In this document: in pieces, positions 53,871 to 62,363 of the stretch | How the letters are laid out: each line of letters opens with the position of its first letter | Position numbering within the stretch: position 1 is the stretch's first letter | Assembly (NCBI GenBank): GCA_963734065.1 | Contig: CAVTFN010000003.1 | Location: forward strand, 682,001 to 746,000 | Origin: DATBLE01 sp963734065 | GTDB lineage: Bacteria > Actinomycetota > Thermoleophilia > Gaiellales > Gaiellaceae | DNA: 64,000 bases | Reading direction: 5' to 3' | Program-made: the position numbers and the translations under genes | The notes under the pieces: generated by a model | What the model saw: the letters and a program-made list of their open reading frames with translations, nothing else | What the model was told of the DNA's origin: nothing | The model's database searches: none

Positions 53871-54632
53871 CTATCGCTTCGACGCCTGCCAGAGTCGGTA
53901 CCACGCCGTTGCGAACCGGGCGCCGAGGACGCGATAGCCGGGCACCGTGTAGTGGTTGCCCTGGGTCGGCAGGTCGAGGCTGCGCACGAGGCGGGTGTGG
54001 GGGAGCTTCGTTGCGAGGCGTGCCTGCTGGTCGCGGATGCTCGCCTGCGCGTCCTCGAGGCCGGCAAAGGTGCCGATCTGCCCGAGGAGGAACGGGACCT
54101 GCTCGCCGAAGTCGTCGCGGAACGCGCGGTAGAGCGGCATGAAACCGTCCGTCCAGCCCGCGGCCAGGGCGACGCTGCCGCCGCGTTCGCCCTGGAGGAA
54201 GAGGATCCCGGCCGGCCGGCCGCCGCCGGCCGCGCGCGCCTGCTCGACGCAGGACCGGTAGAGCTTCTTGGCCGGCTGCCAGTCCTGGATCGAGGTCGCC
54301 CCTTTCGCGCACATCACCAGGCCGATCCGCCACGACGGCAGCTTCTTCAGCAACTGGAGGCCGAAGGTCATTCCGGGGCCGATGCCGCTGTGCCGGTCGC
54401 TCGGGGGCCCGAGCGGGTCCGAGGCGGTCTGCCAGCGGCCGTCGCGCCAGATCAGCAGTCGCGGATCGGTCGGCGACGCCATCGAGAGCGGGAGGCCGCG
54501 GCCGACCATGTTCGACTGGCCGGCGAGGACGAAGACGTGGACGGGCTGGGCGGCGGTTGCGTCGGACGGGATCGTGGAGCCGGTCACGGCCAGGGCGAGC
54601 AGGAGGAGCAGGCGACCCGTCCGCAGCCTCAG
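53871..54632 (-). CDS. Sialate O-acetylesterase-like (SASA/CE6) secreted esterase, probable CTG start
   Basis: 253 residues of SGNH-like carbohydrate esterase. The catalytic serine S40 is in VFVLAGQSNMVGRG, LFLQGERGG forms the central block, and the late LPTQGNHYTVPGYRVLG supplies the histidine. A signal peptide (RTGRLLLLLALAVTG) precedes the domain. No ATG, GTG or TTG lies upstream of the signal peptide in frame near the gene. A CTG at 54632 overlaps the pruA stop as CTGA, exactly the ATGA/GTGA geometry, so CTG initiation is proposed; a GTG inside the signal peptide is the alternative. Confidence 0.85.
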   Translation of the reverse strand: MRLRTGRLLLLLALAVTGSTIPSDATAAQPVHVFVLAGQSNMVGRGLPLSMASPTDPRLLIWRDGRWQTASDPLGPPSDRHSGIGPGMTFGLQLLKKLPSWRIGLVMCAKGATSIQDWQPAKKLYRSCVEQARAAGGGRPAGILFLQGERGGSVALAAGWTDGFMPLYRAFRDDFGEQVPFLLGQIGTFAGLEDAQASIRDQQARLATKLPHTRLVRSLDLPTQGNHYTVPGYRVLGARFATAWYRLWQASKR

Positions 54633-56284
54633 CGCGATCCGTCGCCCGTGCCGTCGGGGGCGAGGAACGGGTACCGGTAGTCGGTCGGCGGCACGAACGT
54701 CTCCTTGATCGTCCGCGGCGAGACCCAGCGGATCAGGTTCCACATCGAGCCGGCCTTGTCGTTCGTCCCCGACGCGCGCGCGCCGCCGAACGGCTGCTGC
54801 CCGACGACCGCGCCGGTCGGCTTGTCGTTCACGTAGAAGTTGCCCGCCGCGTACTGGAGCTTCTCGTCCGCCAGCTCGATAGCCGCCCGGTCGCGCGCGA
54901 AGACCGCGCCGGTCAGTCCGTAGGGGGCGGTGCTGTCGACGAGGTCGAGCGTCTGCTCGTACTCCTTCTCGGGGTAGACGTAGGCGGTGACGACGGGGCC
55001 GAAGAGCTCGTCGCGCAGGAGGCGGAAGCCCGGGTCGCGCGTCTCGATCACGGTCGGCCGGACGAAGAAGCCCTCGGTGTCGTCGTAGTCGCCGCCGACG
55101 AGGACGTCGGAGTCGGCGTGCGCGCGCGCCTCCTCGATCGCCTCTTTCTGCGTCGCAAACGAGCCGGAGTCGATCACGGCGCCCATGAAGTTCTGGAAGT
55201 CCGAGACGTCTCCGACCCTGATCGCCGCGATCTGCTCGGCGAGGCGGTCGCGCAGGTCGGGCCAGAGGTTGGACGGGGCATAGACGCGCGACGCGGCAGA
55301 GCACTTCTGGCCCTGGTACTCGAACGAGCCGCGCACGATTGCGGTGGCGAGCGAGTCGACGTCGGCGGAGGGATGGGCGACGATGAAGTCCTTCCCGCCG
55401 GTCTCGCCGACGATCCGCGGGTAGTTGCGGTACTGCTCGATGTTCTTGCCGACCGTCTGCCACATGCCCTGGAAGACAGCGGTCGAGCCGGTGAAGTGGA
55501 TGCCGGCCAGGTCGGGGCTGGCGAGCACCGGGTCGCCGACGGCCGAGCCGCGGCCGTAGACGAGGTTGACGACGCCGTCCGGCAGCCCCGCCTCCTGGAA
55601 GAGCCGCATCGTGTAGTAGGCGGAGAGCGCGGCCGTCGACGCGGGCTTCCAGATGACGCTGTTGCCCATCAGCGCGGCCGAGCTCGTCAGGTTCCCGCCG
55701 ATCGCCGTGAAGTTGAACGGGCTGACGGCGAAGACGAAGCCCTCGAGCGGCCGGTATTCCAGCCGGTTCCAGACCCCGGGCGAGGACAGCGGCTGCTCCG
55801 AGTACACCCTGGTCATGAACTCGACGTTGAAGCGGAAGAAGTCGATCAGCTCGGCGGCGGCGTCGATCTCGGCCTGGTGCGCCGTCTTCGACTGGTTCAG
55901 CATCGTCGCTGCGACCATCGTCGTCCGCCACGGCCCTGCGAGCAGCTCGGCGGCGCGCAGGAAGACGGTCGCCCGTTCCTCCCACGGTGTGCGCGACCAG
56001 TCGCGCCAGGCGTCGGCAGACGCCTTGATCGCGCGCTCCACCTCGGCCGGGCCGGCCTGGTGCACGTCGGCGAGGACGTGCTCCTTGCGGTGCGGCATCA
56101 CCGCTTCGACGGTGTCGCCGGTGCGGACCTCCTCGCCGCCGATCACGCACGGGACGTCGAGCCGCTCGCGTTCCAGCTCCGCGATGCGTTTCTGCAGGTC
56201 GGCGCGCTCGGGCGAGCCGGGCGCGTAGTCCTTGACCGGCTCGTTCACCGGCGCCGGCGGCCGGAAGATTCCGTGGGCGGTCAT
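54629..56284 (-). CDS. pruA: L-glutamate gamma-semialdehyde (1-pyrroline-5-carboxylate) dehydrogenase
   Basis: Oxidises glutamate semialdehyde to glutamate in proline and arginine catabolism. In 551 residues it shows the PruA-type N-terminus (PVNEPVKDYAPGSPER), FVFAVSPFNFTAIGGNL, general-base glutamate in IVGETGGKDF, nucleophile cysteine in YQGQKCSAASRVY, and NDKPTGAVVGQQPFGG near the C-terminus. No putA/prodh is adjacent. The ATG at 56284 fits the family start. Confidence 0.95.
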   Translation of the reverse strand: MTAHGIFRPPAPVNEPVKDYAPGSPERADLQKRIAELERERLDVPCVIGGEEVRTGDTVEAVMPHRKEHVLADVHQAGPAEVERAIKASADAWRDWSRTPWEERATVFLRAAELLAGPWRTTMVAATMLNQSKTAHQAEIDAAAELIDFFRFNVEFMTRVYSEQPLSSPGVWNRLEYRPLEGFVFAVSPFNFTAIGGNLTSSAALMGNSVIWKPASTAALSAYYTMRLFQEAGLPDGVVNLVYGRGSAVGDPVLASPDLAGIHFTGSTAVFQGMWQTVGKNIEQYRNYPRIVGETGGKDFIVAHPSADVDSLATAIVRGSFEYQGQKCSAASRVYAPSNLWPDLRDRLAEQIAAIRVGDVSDFQNFMGAVIDSGSFATQKEAIEEARAHADSDVLVGGDYDDTEGFFVRPTVIETRDPGFRLLRDELFGPVVTAYVYPEKEYEQTLDLVDSTAPYGLTGAVFARDRAAIELADEKLQYAAGNFYVNDKPTGAVVGQQPFGGARASGTNDKAGSMWNLIRWVSPRTIKETFVPPTDYRYPFLAPDGTGDGSR

Positions 56285-56365
56285 TCGCCGGAGTCTCGGC
56301 GGAGGCGAACGACGAGGAGGAAAGGTGGCGGGTCTGCCGGCGCCGTAGCGACCATGCCCGGATTG

Positions 56366-56371
56366 TATGGT
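56366..56371 (+). promoter_or_regulatory. -10 hexamer TATGGT of ogt-whiA
   Basis: TATGGT lies 8 nt upstream of the ATG at 56380. Confidence 0.4.
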
Positions 56372-56379
56372 GGCGGGCG

Positions 56380-56913
56380 ATGCAGGTCGTCCGCTACGCC
56401 GCCGGCGACTGGGGCGTGGGGGAGCTGTGGTTCGACGCGGACGGGCTCCCCGTGTGGCACGAGTTGCCGACGCAGGCGCTCGAGCTCAGCCGGGCAGCCC
56501 CCCAGAAGGGGGCGCCGGGCCCCCCGACGATCACGCTACCCGGGTCCGGCGCACGCGTTCGCAACGGAACCGTGCCGGATGTCGCGCGGCGGATCGCCGC
56601 GTACTTCGAGGGCGAGTGGGTCGGCTTCGACGACGTCGTCGTCGACCTGGAGTGTTGCACGCCGCTGCAGCAGGCGATTGCCGGCGCGCTCCGTGCGGTG
56701 CCCTACGGGGAGACGGTCACCTACGGCGAGCTCGCCGCGCTCGCCGGCCGGCCGCAGGCGCCGCGCGCCGGCGGCGCGTTCTGCTCCCAGAACCGGCTCC
56801 CGCTGATCTTCCCCTGCCACCGAGTCGTCGCCGCCGGGGGGATCGGCGGCTACGGGTCGCTCGGCGTCGAGTACAAGCGCCGGCTGCTGGAGCTCGAGGA
56901 TGCCGCTCTCTGA
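56380..56913 (+). CDS. ogt: Methylated-DNA-protein-cysteine methyltransferase
   Basis: Suicide repair protein that removes alkyl groups from O6-guanine onto C146 of IFPCHRVVAAGG. In 177 residues the helix-turn-helix TPLQQAIAGALRAVPYGETV and TYGELAALAGRPQAPRAGG precede the active site. It overlaps whiA by 14 bp, an unusual operon partner for whiA, which more commonly follows yvcK. Confidence 0.92.
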   Translation: MQVVRYAAGDWGVGELWFDADGLPVWHELPTQALELSRAAPQKGAPGPPTITLPGSGARVRNGTVPDVARRIAAYFEGEWVGFDDVVVDLECCTPLQQAIAGALRAVPYGETVTYGELAALAGRPQAPRAGGAFCSQNRLPLIFPCHRVVAAGGIGGYGSLGVEYKRRLLELEDAAL

Positions 56914-57832
56914 CGAGGTCAGGCGCGAGCTCGCCGCGATCGAGCCGCGGCGCGACTGCGACCGGCTGGCGGAGCTCTCGGGTCTCTTCCACACCGCCGG
57001 CAGCCTGCACCTGCTCGCACACGGCGAGTTCTCGGTCCATCTCGACGTTGCCGAGGCTGCCGTGGCGCGGCGGGCGTTCGGGCTGCTCCGCGGGTTCGGG
57101 GTCGAGGCCGAGATCCGCACGTACCCTCGCCGGTCGTTCGACCGGGCGACCCGGTACCAGATCCACGTCCCCGGGGGCGACCGCTCGCTCGACGTTCTCC
57201 GTCGCGCGGGTGTCCTCTCGGCCTCGCACGCGCCGCTCGAGGCACCGCCGAAGCGGGTCGTCGGCCGAGCTTGCTGCCGCCACGCCTACGTCCGCGGCGC
57301 GTTTCTCGGGGGCGGCTCCGTCAGCGGCCCGCGCGCACCACACCTCGAGATCCGCAGTGCGAGCCGTGCCGCCGCCGACCTGCTCGCCGCGCTCGCGGCC
57401 GCGGACGACGTCGTCCTGCGCGTCCAGGAGCGCGCCCGGTACACCGCCGTCTACGCCAAGAGCGCGGAGGCGGTCGCCGATGCGCTCGCGCTGGCGGGCG
57501 CCGGGGACGCGGCGCTTGCGCTCGACGAGCACGCGGTCGTCGCGGAGGCGCGGGCGCGGGCGAACCGGGTTGCGAACGCCGACCACGCGAACCTCGTCCG
57601 CTCGAGCCGTGCCGCCCATCGGCAGATCACCGCGATCCGCGAGCTCGACGCCGACGGCCGGCTGGCGCGGCTGACCGCGCCGCTGCGCGAGGTCGCCGAG
57701 CTGCGTCAGCGCCACCCCTCGGCATCGCTGCGCGAGCTCGCCGCGAAGTGTCGCCCGCAGGCCACGAAGGCGGCCGTTCACCGCCGTCTCGGGAGGCTCG
57801 TCGCCCTCGCCGAACGTGGCAGATCTGGCTAG
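56900..57832 (+). CDS. whiA: DNA-binding regulator WhiA
   Basis: 310 residues. The N-terminal LAGLIDADG-like homing-endonuclease fold covers about 1-210 (CCRHAYVRGAFLGGGSVSGP), and the C-terminal HTH_WhiA domain contains LREVAELRQRHPSASLRELA. WhiA controls sporulation and cell-division genes in actinobacteria, and in most gram-positives sits before the glycolytic cluster, as here. Catalytic nuclease residues are not expected in this family. Confidence 0.94.
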   Translation: MPLSDEVRRELAAIEPRRDCDRLAELSGLFHTAGSLHLLAHGEFSVHLDVAEAAVARRAFGLLRGFGVEAEIRTYPRRSFDRATRYQIHVPGGDRSLDVLRRAGVLSASHAPLEAPPKRVVGRACCRHAYVRGAFLGGGSVSGPRAPHLEIRSASRAAADLLAALAAADDVVLRVQERARYTAVYAKSAEAVADALALAGAGDAALALDEHAVVAEARARANRVANADHANLVRSSRAAHRQITAIRELDADGRLARLTAPLREVAELRQRHPSASLRELAAKCRPQATKAAVHRRLGRLVALAERGRSG

Positions 57833-57945
57833 CGACACGCGTAGCTTTTGTTGCCCGCATGGGTCATACTCGGCGCGGCGGGTCTGCGCTCGTCCGCCGG
57901 CGGATTCAGACCCCGTCTGCCGGCTCGGTCCTGAGCGCGGTGCAA

Positions 57946-57982
57946 CCGGAGGGGAGGGTCGTCCTCGGAGCTTCCCCTCCGG
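57946..57982 (+). terminator. Hairpin between whiA and gapA
   Basis: CCGGAGGGGA (57946-57955) pairs with TCCCCTCCGG (57973-57982) around a 17-nt loop, with no T tract. It may terminate the ogt-whiA transcript or act on the gap leader. Confidence 0.4.
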
Positions 57983-58028
57983 CCCGCCGCTGTGGGCGAC
58001 TAGTGATTCCCGGGCGCGGGCACAGGAC

Positions 58029-58034
58029 TAGACT
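58029..58034 (+). promoter_or_regulatory. -10 hexamer TAGACT of gapA
   Basis: TAGACT lies 32 nt upstream of the gapA ATG; the leader carries GGGGGAA as ribosome-binding site. Confidence 0.45.
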
Positions 58035-58066
58035 CGAGTCGAAACCGGAGAAAAACGGGGGAAACC

Positions 58067-59101
58067 ATGGCAAAGGTACGGGTGGGCATCAACGGACTGG
58101 GCCGGATCGGCCGGAACTTCTTCCGCGCGCACATGCAGCGCGGGGGCGACTTCGAGATCGTCGCGGCGAACGACCTCGGGGACGCGAAGACGATGGCGCA
58201 CCTGCTGCGTTACGACTCGACGCTCGGGCCGCTCGGCAAGGAGGTCGAGGTCGGCGACGGCACGATCCGCGTCGGTGACAACGAGCTCAGGATGCTGGCC
58301 GAGCGCGACCCGGCGGCGTTGCCGTGGAGCGACCTCGGCGTCGACGTCGTGCTCGAGTCGACCGGGTTCTTCACCGACCGCGAGGGGGCGCAGAAGCACC
58401 TCGACGCAGGCGCGAAGAAGGTGGTGATCTCGGCACCCGCGACCGACCCGGACATCACGCTCGTCCTCGGCGTCAACGACGACGACTACGACCCGTCGTC
58501 GCACCACGTCCTCTCGAACGCCTCGTGCACGACCAACTGCGTCGCGCCGCTGGCGAAGGTGCTGCACGACTCCTTCGGGATCGAGCACGGCTTCATGACC
58601 ACGATCCACGCGTACACGCAGGACCAGGGCCTGCAGGACATGCCCCACAAGGACCTGCGGCGTGCACGGGCGGCGGCGATCAACCTGATCCCGACCTCGA
58701 CCGGCGCCGCGAAGGCGATCGGGCTCGTGCTCCCCGAGCTCCAGGGAAAGGTCGACGGCATCTCGGTGCGGGCGCCGGTGGCGACCGGCTCCCTGACCGA
58801 CCTGGTCGTGCAGTTGCGCGACGAGCCGACGCGCGACGCGGTGAACGACGCCTACCGCCAGGCGGCCGGCGGCCCGCTCGGGAAGTACCTGCAGTTCGCG
58901 GACGACCCGCTCGTCTCCACGGACATCGTCCACTCGCCGTACTCCTGCATCTTCGACAGCGAGCTGACGATGGCAAACGGGCATCTGGTCAAGGTCTTCG
59001 GCTGGTACGACAACGAGTGGGGCTACAGCTGCCGGCTGGTCGACCTGATCGCGATGGTCGGGGCGACGCTTCCGGCCGAGGCTGCCGCGGCGACGGCGTA
59101 G
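58067..59101 (+). CDS. gapA: Glyceraldehyde-3-phosphate dehydrogenase, type I
   Basis: 344 residues. NAD site VGINGLGRIGRNFFR, catalytic cysteine in SNASCTTNCVAPL, catalytic histidine in TTIHAYTQDQ, IPTSTGAAKAIGLVLPELQG and WYDNEWGYSCR are all canonical. The aspartate-type segment after beta-2 (VAANDLGD) suggests NAD specificity. It is the first gene of gapA-pgk-tpiA-gpmI, with GGGGGAA upstream of the ATG. Confidence 0.97.
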   Translation: MAKVRVGINGLGRIGRNFFRAHMQRGGDFEIVAANDLGDAKTMAHLLRYDSTLGPLGKEVEVGDGTIRVGDNELRMLAERDPAALPWSDLGVDVVLESTGFFTDREGAQKHLDAGAKKVVISAPATDPDITLVLGVNDDDYDPSSHHVLSNASCTTNCVAPLAKVLHDSFGIEHGFMTTIHAYTQDQGLQDMPHKDLRRARAAAINLIPTSTGAAKAIGLVLPELQGKVDGISVRAPVATGSLTDLVVQLRDEPTRDAVNDAYRQAAGGPLGKYLQFADDPLVSTDIVHSPYSCIFDSELTMANGHLVKVFGWYDNEWGYSCRLVDLIAMVGATLPAEAAAATA

Positions 59102-59103
59102 GC

Positions 59104-60150
59104 GTGCAGCTCCCGCGGTCGGTTCGCGAAGCCGACGTCGCCGGCAAGCGCGTCCTCGTGCGCGCCGACCTGAACGTCCCGCTCGAGGACGGCCGCGTCG
59201 CCGACGACACCCGGATCAGAGCGGCGCTGCCGACCCTGCGGCTGCTGCTCGAGCGCGGGGTCGCGGAGGTGGTCGTCTGCTCGCACCTCGGGCGACCCGA
59301 GGGGCCCGATCCGGCGTACGCGATCGCACCGGTGGCCGAGCGGCTGCTCGAACAGCTCGGAGCCGACGACCGCGTGCGGGTGCTGGAGAACACGCGGTTC
59401 GACCCCCGCGAGACCGCCAACGATCCCGCGCTCGCGGAGGAGCTCGCCGCGCTCGCCGACCTGTACGTGAACGACGCCTTCGGCTCCGCCCACCGGGCGC
59501 ACGCCTCCACGGAAGGCGTCGCCCATCTGCTGCCGGCCTACGCCGGCCTGTTGCTCGAGCGCGAGCTCCAGGAGCTCGGGAAGCTGCTCGAGAGGCCGGA
59601 GCGGCCGTTCGTCGCGATCGTCGGGGGCGCCAAGGTCGAGGACAAGATCGGCGTCCTGCGCAGCCTCGCGGAGCGGGCCGACGTCGTGCTCGTCGGCGGG
59701 AAGATGGCAGCGGAGCTCGCTGCGCAATCTCGGCCAGAGTTTCCCGTCGAGCTTCCCGTGGACGTGGTGGCGGCGGCGGCTTTCGAGCCGGACGCGGAGT
59801 CGAAGGTCGTCCCGGCGGACGCCGTGCCAGAGGACTGGCTCGGGCTCGACATCGGGCCGGCGACGCGCGAGAGCTACGCGACGCGGATCGCTGAGGCGAA
59901 GACGGTGTTCTGGAACGGGCCGATGGGCGTGTTCGAGTGGCCGCGGTTCGCGGATGGGACGCTCGCGGTCGCCCGGGCCGTCGCCGACGCCGACGCCCAC
60001 ACGGTCGTCGGCGGGGGCGACTCGGTGCGCGCGATCGAGGAGGCCGGGCTCGCCGACCGCATCGACTGGGTGTCGACCGGCGGCGGCGCCTCGCTCGAGC
60101 TGCTCGAGGGCAGGGAGCTGCCCGGCGTGGCCGCGATCCCGGCCGCATAG
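59104..60150 (+). CDS. pgk: Phosphoglycerate kinase, compact form
   Basis: Transfers phosphate from 1,3-bisphosphoglycerate to ADP. Landmarks are KRVLVRADLNVPLEDGRVAD, CSHLGRPEG, ENTRFDP, VNDAFGSAHRAHAST, VGGAKVEDKI, NGPMGVFEWP and TGGGASLELLEG. It has 348 residues against about 390-400 in most bacteria. Between GGKMAAELAAQ and ELPVDVVAA only about seven residues remain where others have 30-40, so helices near the hinge are trimmed. All catalytic blocks are present. The GTG start is 2 nt after the gapA stop. Confidence 0.94.
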   Translation: MQLPRSVREADVAGKRVLVRADLNVPLEDGRVADDTRIRAALPTLRLLLERGVAEVVVCSHLGRPEGPDPAYAIAPVAERLLEQLGADDRVRVLENTRFDPRETANDPALAEELAALADLYVNDAFGSAHRAHASTEGVAHLLPAYAGLLLERELQELGKLLERPERPFVAIVGGAKVEDKIGVLRSLAERADVVLVGGKMAAELAAQSRPEFPVELPVDVVAAAAFEPDAESKVVPADAVPEDWLGLDIGPATRESYATRIAEAKTVFWNGPMGVFEWPRFADGTLAVARAVADADAHTVVGGGDSVRAIEEAGLADRIDWVSTGGGASLELLEGRELPGVAAIPAA

Positions 60151-60153
60151 GAT
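60148..60153 (+). promoter_or_regulatory. -10 hexamer TAGGAT at the pgk-tpiA junction
   Basis: TAGGAT includes the pgk stop and ends 6 nt before the tpiA GTG, suggesting an internal leaderless promoter. Confidence 0.45.
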
Positions 60154-60159
60154 CACGCC

Positions 60160-60867
60160 GTGCTGATCGCCGCCAACTGGAAGATGCACAAGGGCCCGGA
60201 GGAGGCTGCCGGCTTCTGCCGCGAGCTCCGCGACCAGCTCGAGTGGGTCGACGGAGTCGACGTGGCGGTCTGCCCGCCGTTCCCCTCGCTGAGCGCGGCC
60301 GTGCAGGCGCTCGCCGGCACCGACATCGCCGTCGCCGCCCAGAACGTGCACTGGGAGGTCGAGGGCGCCTTCACGGGCGAGGTCTCCGCACCGATGCTGT
60401 TCGAGCTCGGGGTCTACGGCGCGATCGTCGGCCACTCGGAGCGGCGCCAGCTCTTCGGCGAGACCGACGAGAGCGTTGCGCGCCGGGCCGCGGCCGCTCT
60501 CGAGGCCGGGCTCTGGGTGATCGCCTGCGTCGGCGAGACCGAGGCCGAACGGGAGGCGGGCCAGACCGAGGAGGTGCTGCGCCGGCAGGCGAGCGTGCTC
60601 GAGGCGAACGAGCAGCTCGTCCTCGCCTACGAGCCGGTCTGGGCGATCGGCACCGGCAAGACCGCCACGCCCGAGCAGGCGCAGGCGGCGCACGCGTTCC
60701 TGCGCGGACTGATCGACGTCCCGGTCCTCTACGGCGGCTCGGTGAAGCCGGACAACGCCGCCGAGCTGCTCGCCCTGCCGGATGCCGACGGCGCGCTCGT
60801 GGGCGGCGCCTCCCTCGAAGTCGAGTCCTTCGCGGCGATTTGCAAAGCGGCGGCCCAGTCGTCCTAG
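60160..60867 (+). CDS. tpiA: Triosephosphate isomerase
   Basis: 235 residues: AANWKMHKG (catalytic lysine), IVGHSERRQLFGE (histidine), LAYEPVWAIGTGKTATPEQA (catalytic glutamate and flexible loop), VLYGGSVKPDNAAELL and DGALVGGASL. It is slightly shorter than the usual 250. It starts at a GTG after TAGGAT-N6, and its 3' end overlaps gpmI by 28 bp. Confidence 0.96.
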   Translation: MLIAANWKMHKGPEEAAGFCRELRDQLEWVDGVDVAVCPPFPSLSAAVQALAGTDIAVAAQNVHWEVEGAFTGEVSAPMLFELGVYGAIVGHSERRQLFGETDESVARRAAAALEAGLWVIACVGETEAEREAGQTEEVLRRQASVLEANEQLVLAYEPVWAIGTGKTATPEQAQAAHAFLRGLIDVPVLYGGSVKPDNAAELLALPDADGALVGGASLEVESFAAICKAAAQSS

Positions 60868-62309
60868 TGATCCTCGACGGCTGGGGCTGCGCGCCGCCCG
60901 GTCCCGGCAACGCCGTCGACCTCGCGAGCACTCCCGTCTTCGACCGGCTCTGGGCCGAGCTGCCGCACACGACGCTCGAGGCGTCCGGCGCGGCGGTCGG
61001 CCTCCCGCCGGGCCAGATGGGGAACTCCGAGGTCGGCCACCTGACGATCGGCTCGGGGCGCATCCTCTACCAGGATCTGATGCGCGTGAACAAGTCGATC
61101 GAGGACGGCTCGTTCTTCGAGAGCCCGGCGTTGCGCGGCGCCTTCGAGCGCGGCGCCGCTGTCCACCTGCTCGGGCTCGTCTCCTACGGCGGCGTCCACT
61201 CGCACGTCGACCACCTGCGAGCGCTGCTTCGCTTCGCGCCGGAAAGGACCTGGATCCACGCGTTCACCGACGGCCGCGACGTCTCGCCGCACGCCGCCGT
61301 CCACGATCTCGCCGAGCTGCCCCAGGAGCGGATCGCGTCCGTCTCCGGCCGGTACTACGCGATGGACCGCGACCAGCGGTGGGAGCGGACCGACCGCGCC
61401 TTCGACGCCGTCGTCCGTTCCAGCCCTGTCACAGGGACAGTCCCTGTGACCTACGTGCAACAGCAGTACGACGCGGGGATCACGGACGAGTTCCTCGAGC
61501 CCGTCCACTTCGAGGGCCGGCCGGGAATCGGGGCCGGCGACACCGCGATCTTCTTCAACTTCCGGCCCGACCGCGCGCGGCAGCTCTCGCAGAAGCTGCT
61601 CGAGGCGGGGATCGACCTGACCACGATGACCCGCTACCGGGACGATCTGGACTGTCCGGTCGTCCTCGAGGAGCAGGACGTCCCGAACACGATCGCCGAG
61701 GTGATCGCCGAACACGGCGCCCGCCAGCTGCACTGCGCCGAGACCGAGAAGTACGCCCATGTCACCTACTTCTTCAACGGTGGCCGAGAGCAGGCGTGGC
61801 CCGGTGAGGAGCGGATCCTCGTGCCGTCGCCGCGTGAGGTCGGCACGTACGACCGGAAGCCCGAGATGTCCGCGCCCGAGGTGGCCGAGCGCTTCGCGGC
61901 CGCGATCGGCGACGGCTATCGCTTCGGAATCGTCAACTTCGCGAACGCCGACATGGTCGGTCACACCGGGTCGATCCCGGCCGCGGTCGCTGCGGTCGAG
62001 ACGACCGACCGTTGTCTCGGCCGGGTGCTCGAGGCGGTCGAGGCGGCCGGAGGCACGGCGCTCGTCACTGCCGACCACGGCAACGCCGAGACCATGCTCG
62101 AGGCGGACGGAGTCAGCCCGTTCACGGCACACACGACCAACCCGATCCCGCTGGTCGTCACCGCGCCGCGCGCCGGGCTCCGTGACGGCGGAGAGCTCTC
62201 CGACCTGGCGCCGACCTGCCTCGACCTGCTCGGCATTCCCCAGCCGCCCGAGATGACCGGAAAGAGCCTGGTTACGTCCCATGGCAGAGCGGGCAATCCG
62301 CGTTCGTAA
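60840..62309 (+). CDS. gpmI: 2,3-bisphosphoglycerate-independent phosphoglycerate mutase
   Basis: Interconverts 3- and 2-phosphoglycerate with two Mn2+. In 489 residues, VVLVILDGWGCAPPGPGNAV begins the alkaline-phosphatase-like domain, S63 in GQMGNSEVGH is the phosphoserine, and HAFTDGRDVSPHAAV, YYAMDRDQRWER and TADHGNAETM are metal or substrate segments. The TTG at 60840 restores the conserved PVVLV strand; a GTG at 60867 would remove it. A perfect 23-bp palindrome at 61428-61450 is read in frame as PVTGTVPVTY in a loop before QQYDAGITDEF. Confidence 0.94.
   Translation: MQSGGPVVLVILDGWGCAPPGPGNAVDLASTPVFDRLWAELPHTTLEASGAAVGLPPGQMGNSEVGHLTIGSGRILYQDLMRVNKSIEDGSFFESPALRGAFERGAAVHLLGLVSYGGVHSHVDHLRALLRFAPERTWIHAFTDGRDVSPHAAVHDLAELPQERIASVSGRYYAMDRDQRWERTDRAFDAVVRSSPVTGTVPVTYVQQQYDAGITDEFLEPVHFEGRPGIGAGDTAIFFNFRPDRARQLSQKLLEAGIDLTTMTRYRDDLDCPVVLEEQDVPNTIAEVIAEHGARQLHCAETEKYAHVTYFFNGGREQAWPGEERILVPSPREVGTYDRKPEMSAPEVAERFAAAIGDGYRFGIVNFANADMVGHTGSIPAAVAAVETTDRCLGRVLEAVEAAGGTALVTADHGNAETMLEADGVSPFTAHTTNPIPLVVTAPRAGLRDGGELSDLAPTCLDLLGIPQPPEMTGKSLVTSHGRAGNPRS
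61428..61450. repeat. Perfect 23-bp palindrome inside gpmI
   Basis: GTCACAGGGAC and GTCCCTGTGAC are separated by one base. The 19-base core GTCACAGGGACAGTCCCTG is identical to the two copies near 9808 and 9863. It is inserted in frame in a coding sequence. Confidence 0.88.
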
Positions 62310-62348
62310 AAGTTGCGTAAGCAACATGGGGACCAGAAAAACCCGGGC

Positions 62349-62354
62349 TATACT
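62349..62354 (+). promoter_or_regulatory. -10 hexamer TATACT of the ECF sigma gene
   Basis: TATACT lies 9 nt before an in-frame TTG at 62364. A small GTTGC/GCAAC palindrome lies just upstream. Confidence 0.4.
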
Positions 62355-62363
62355 CCGCCGGCC

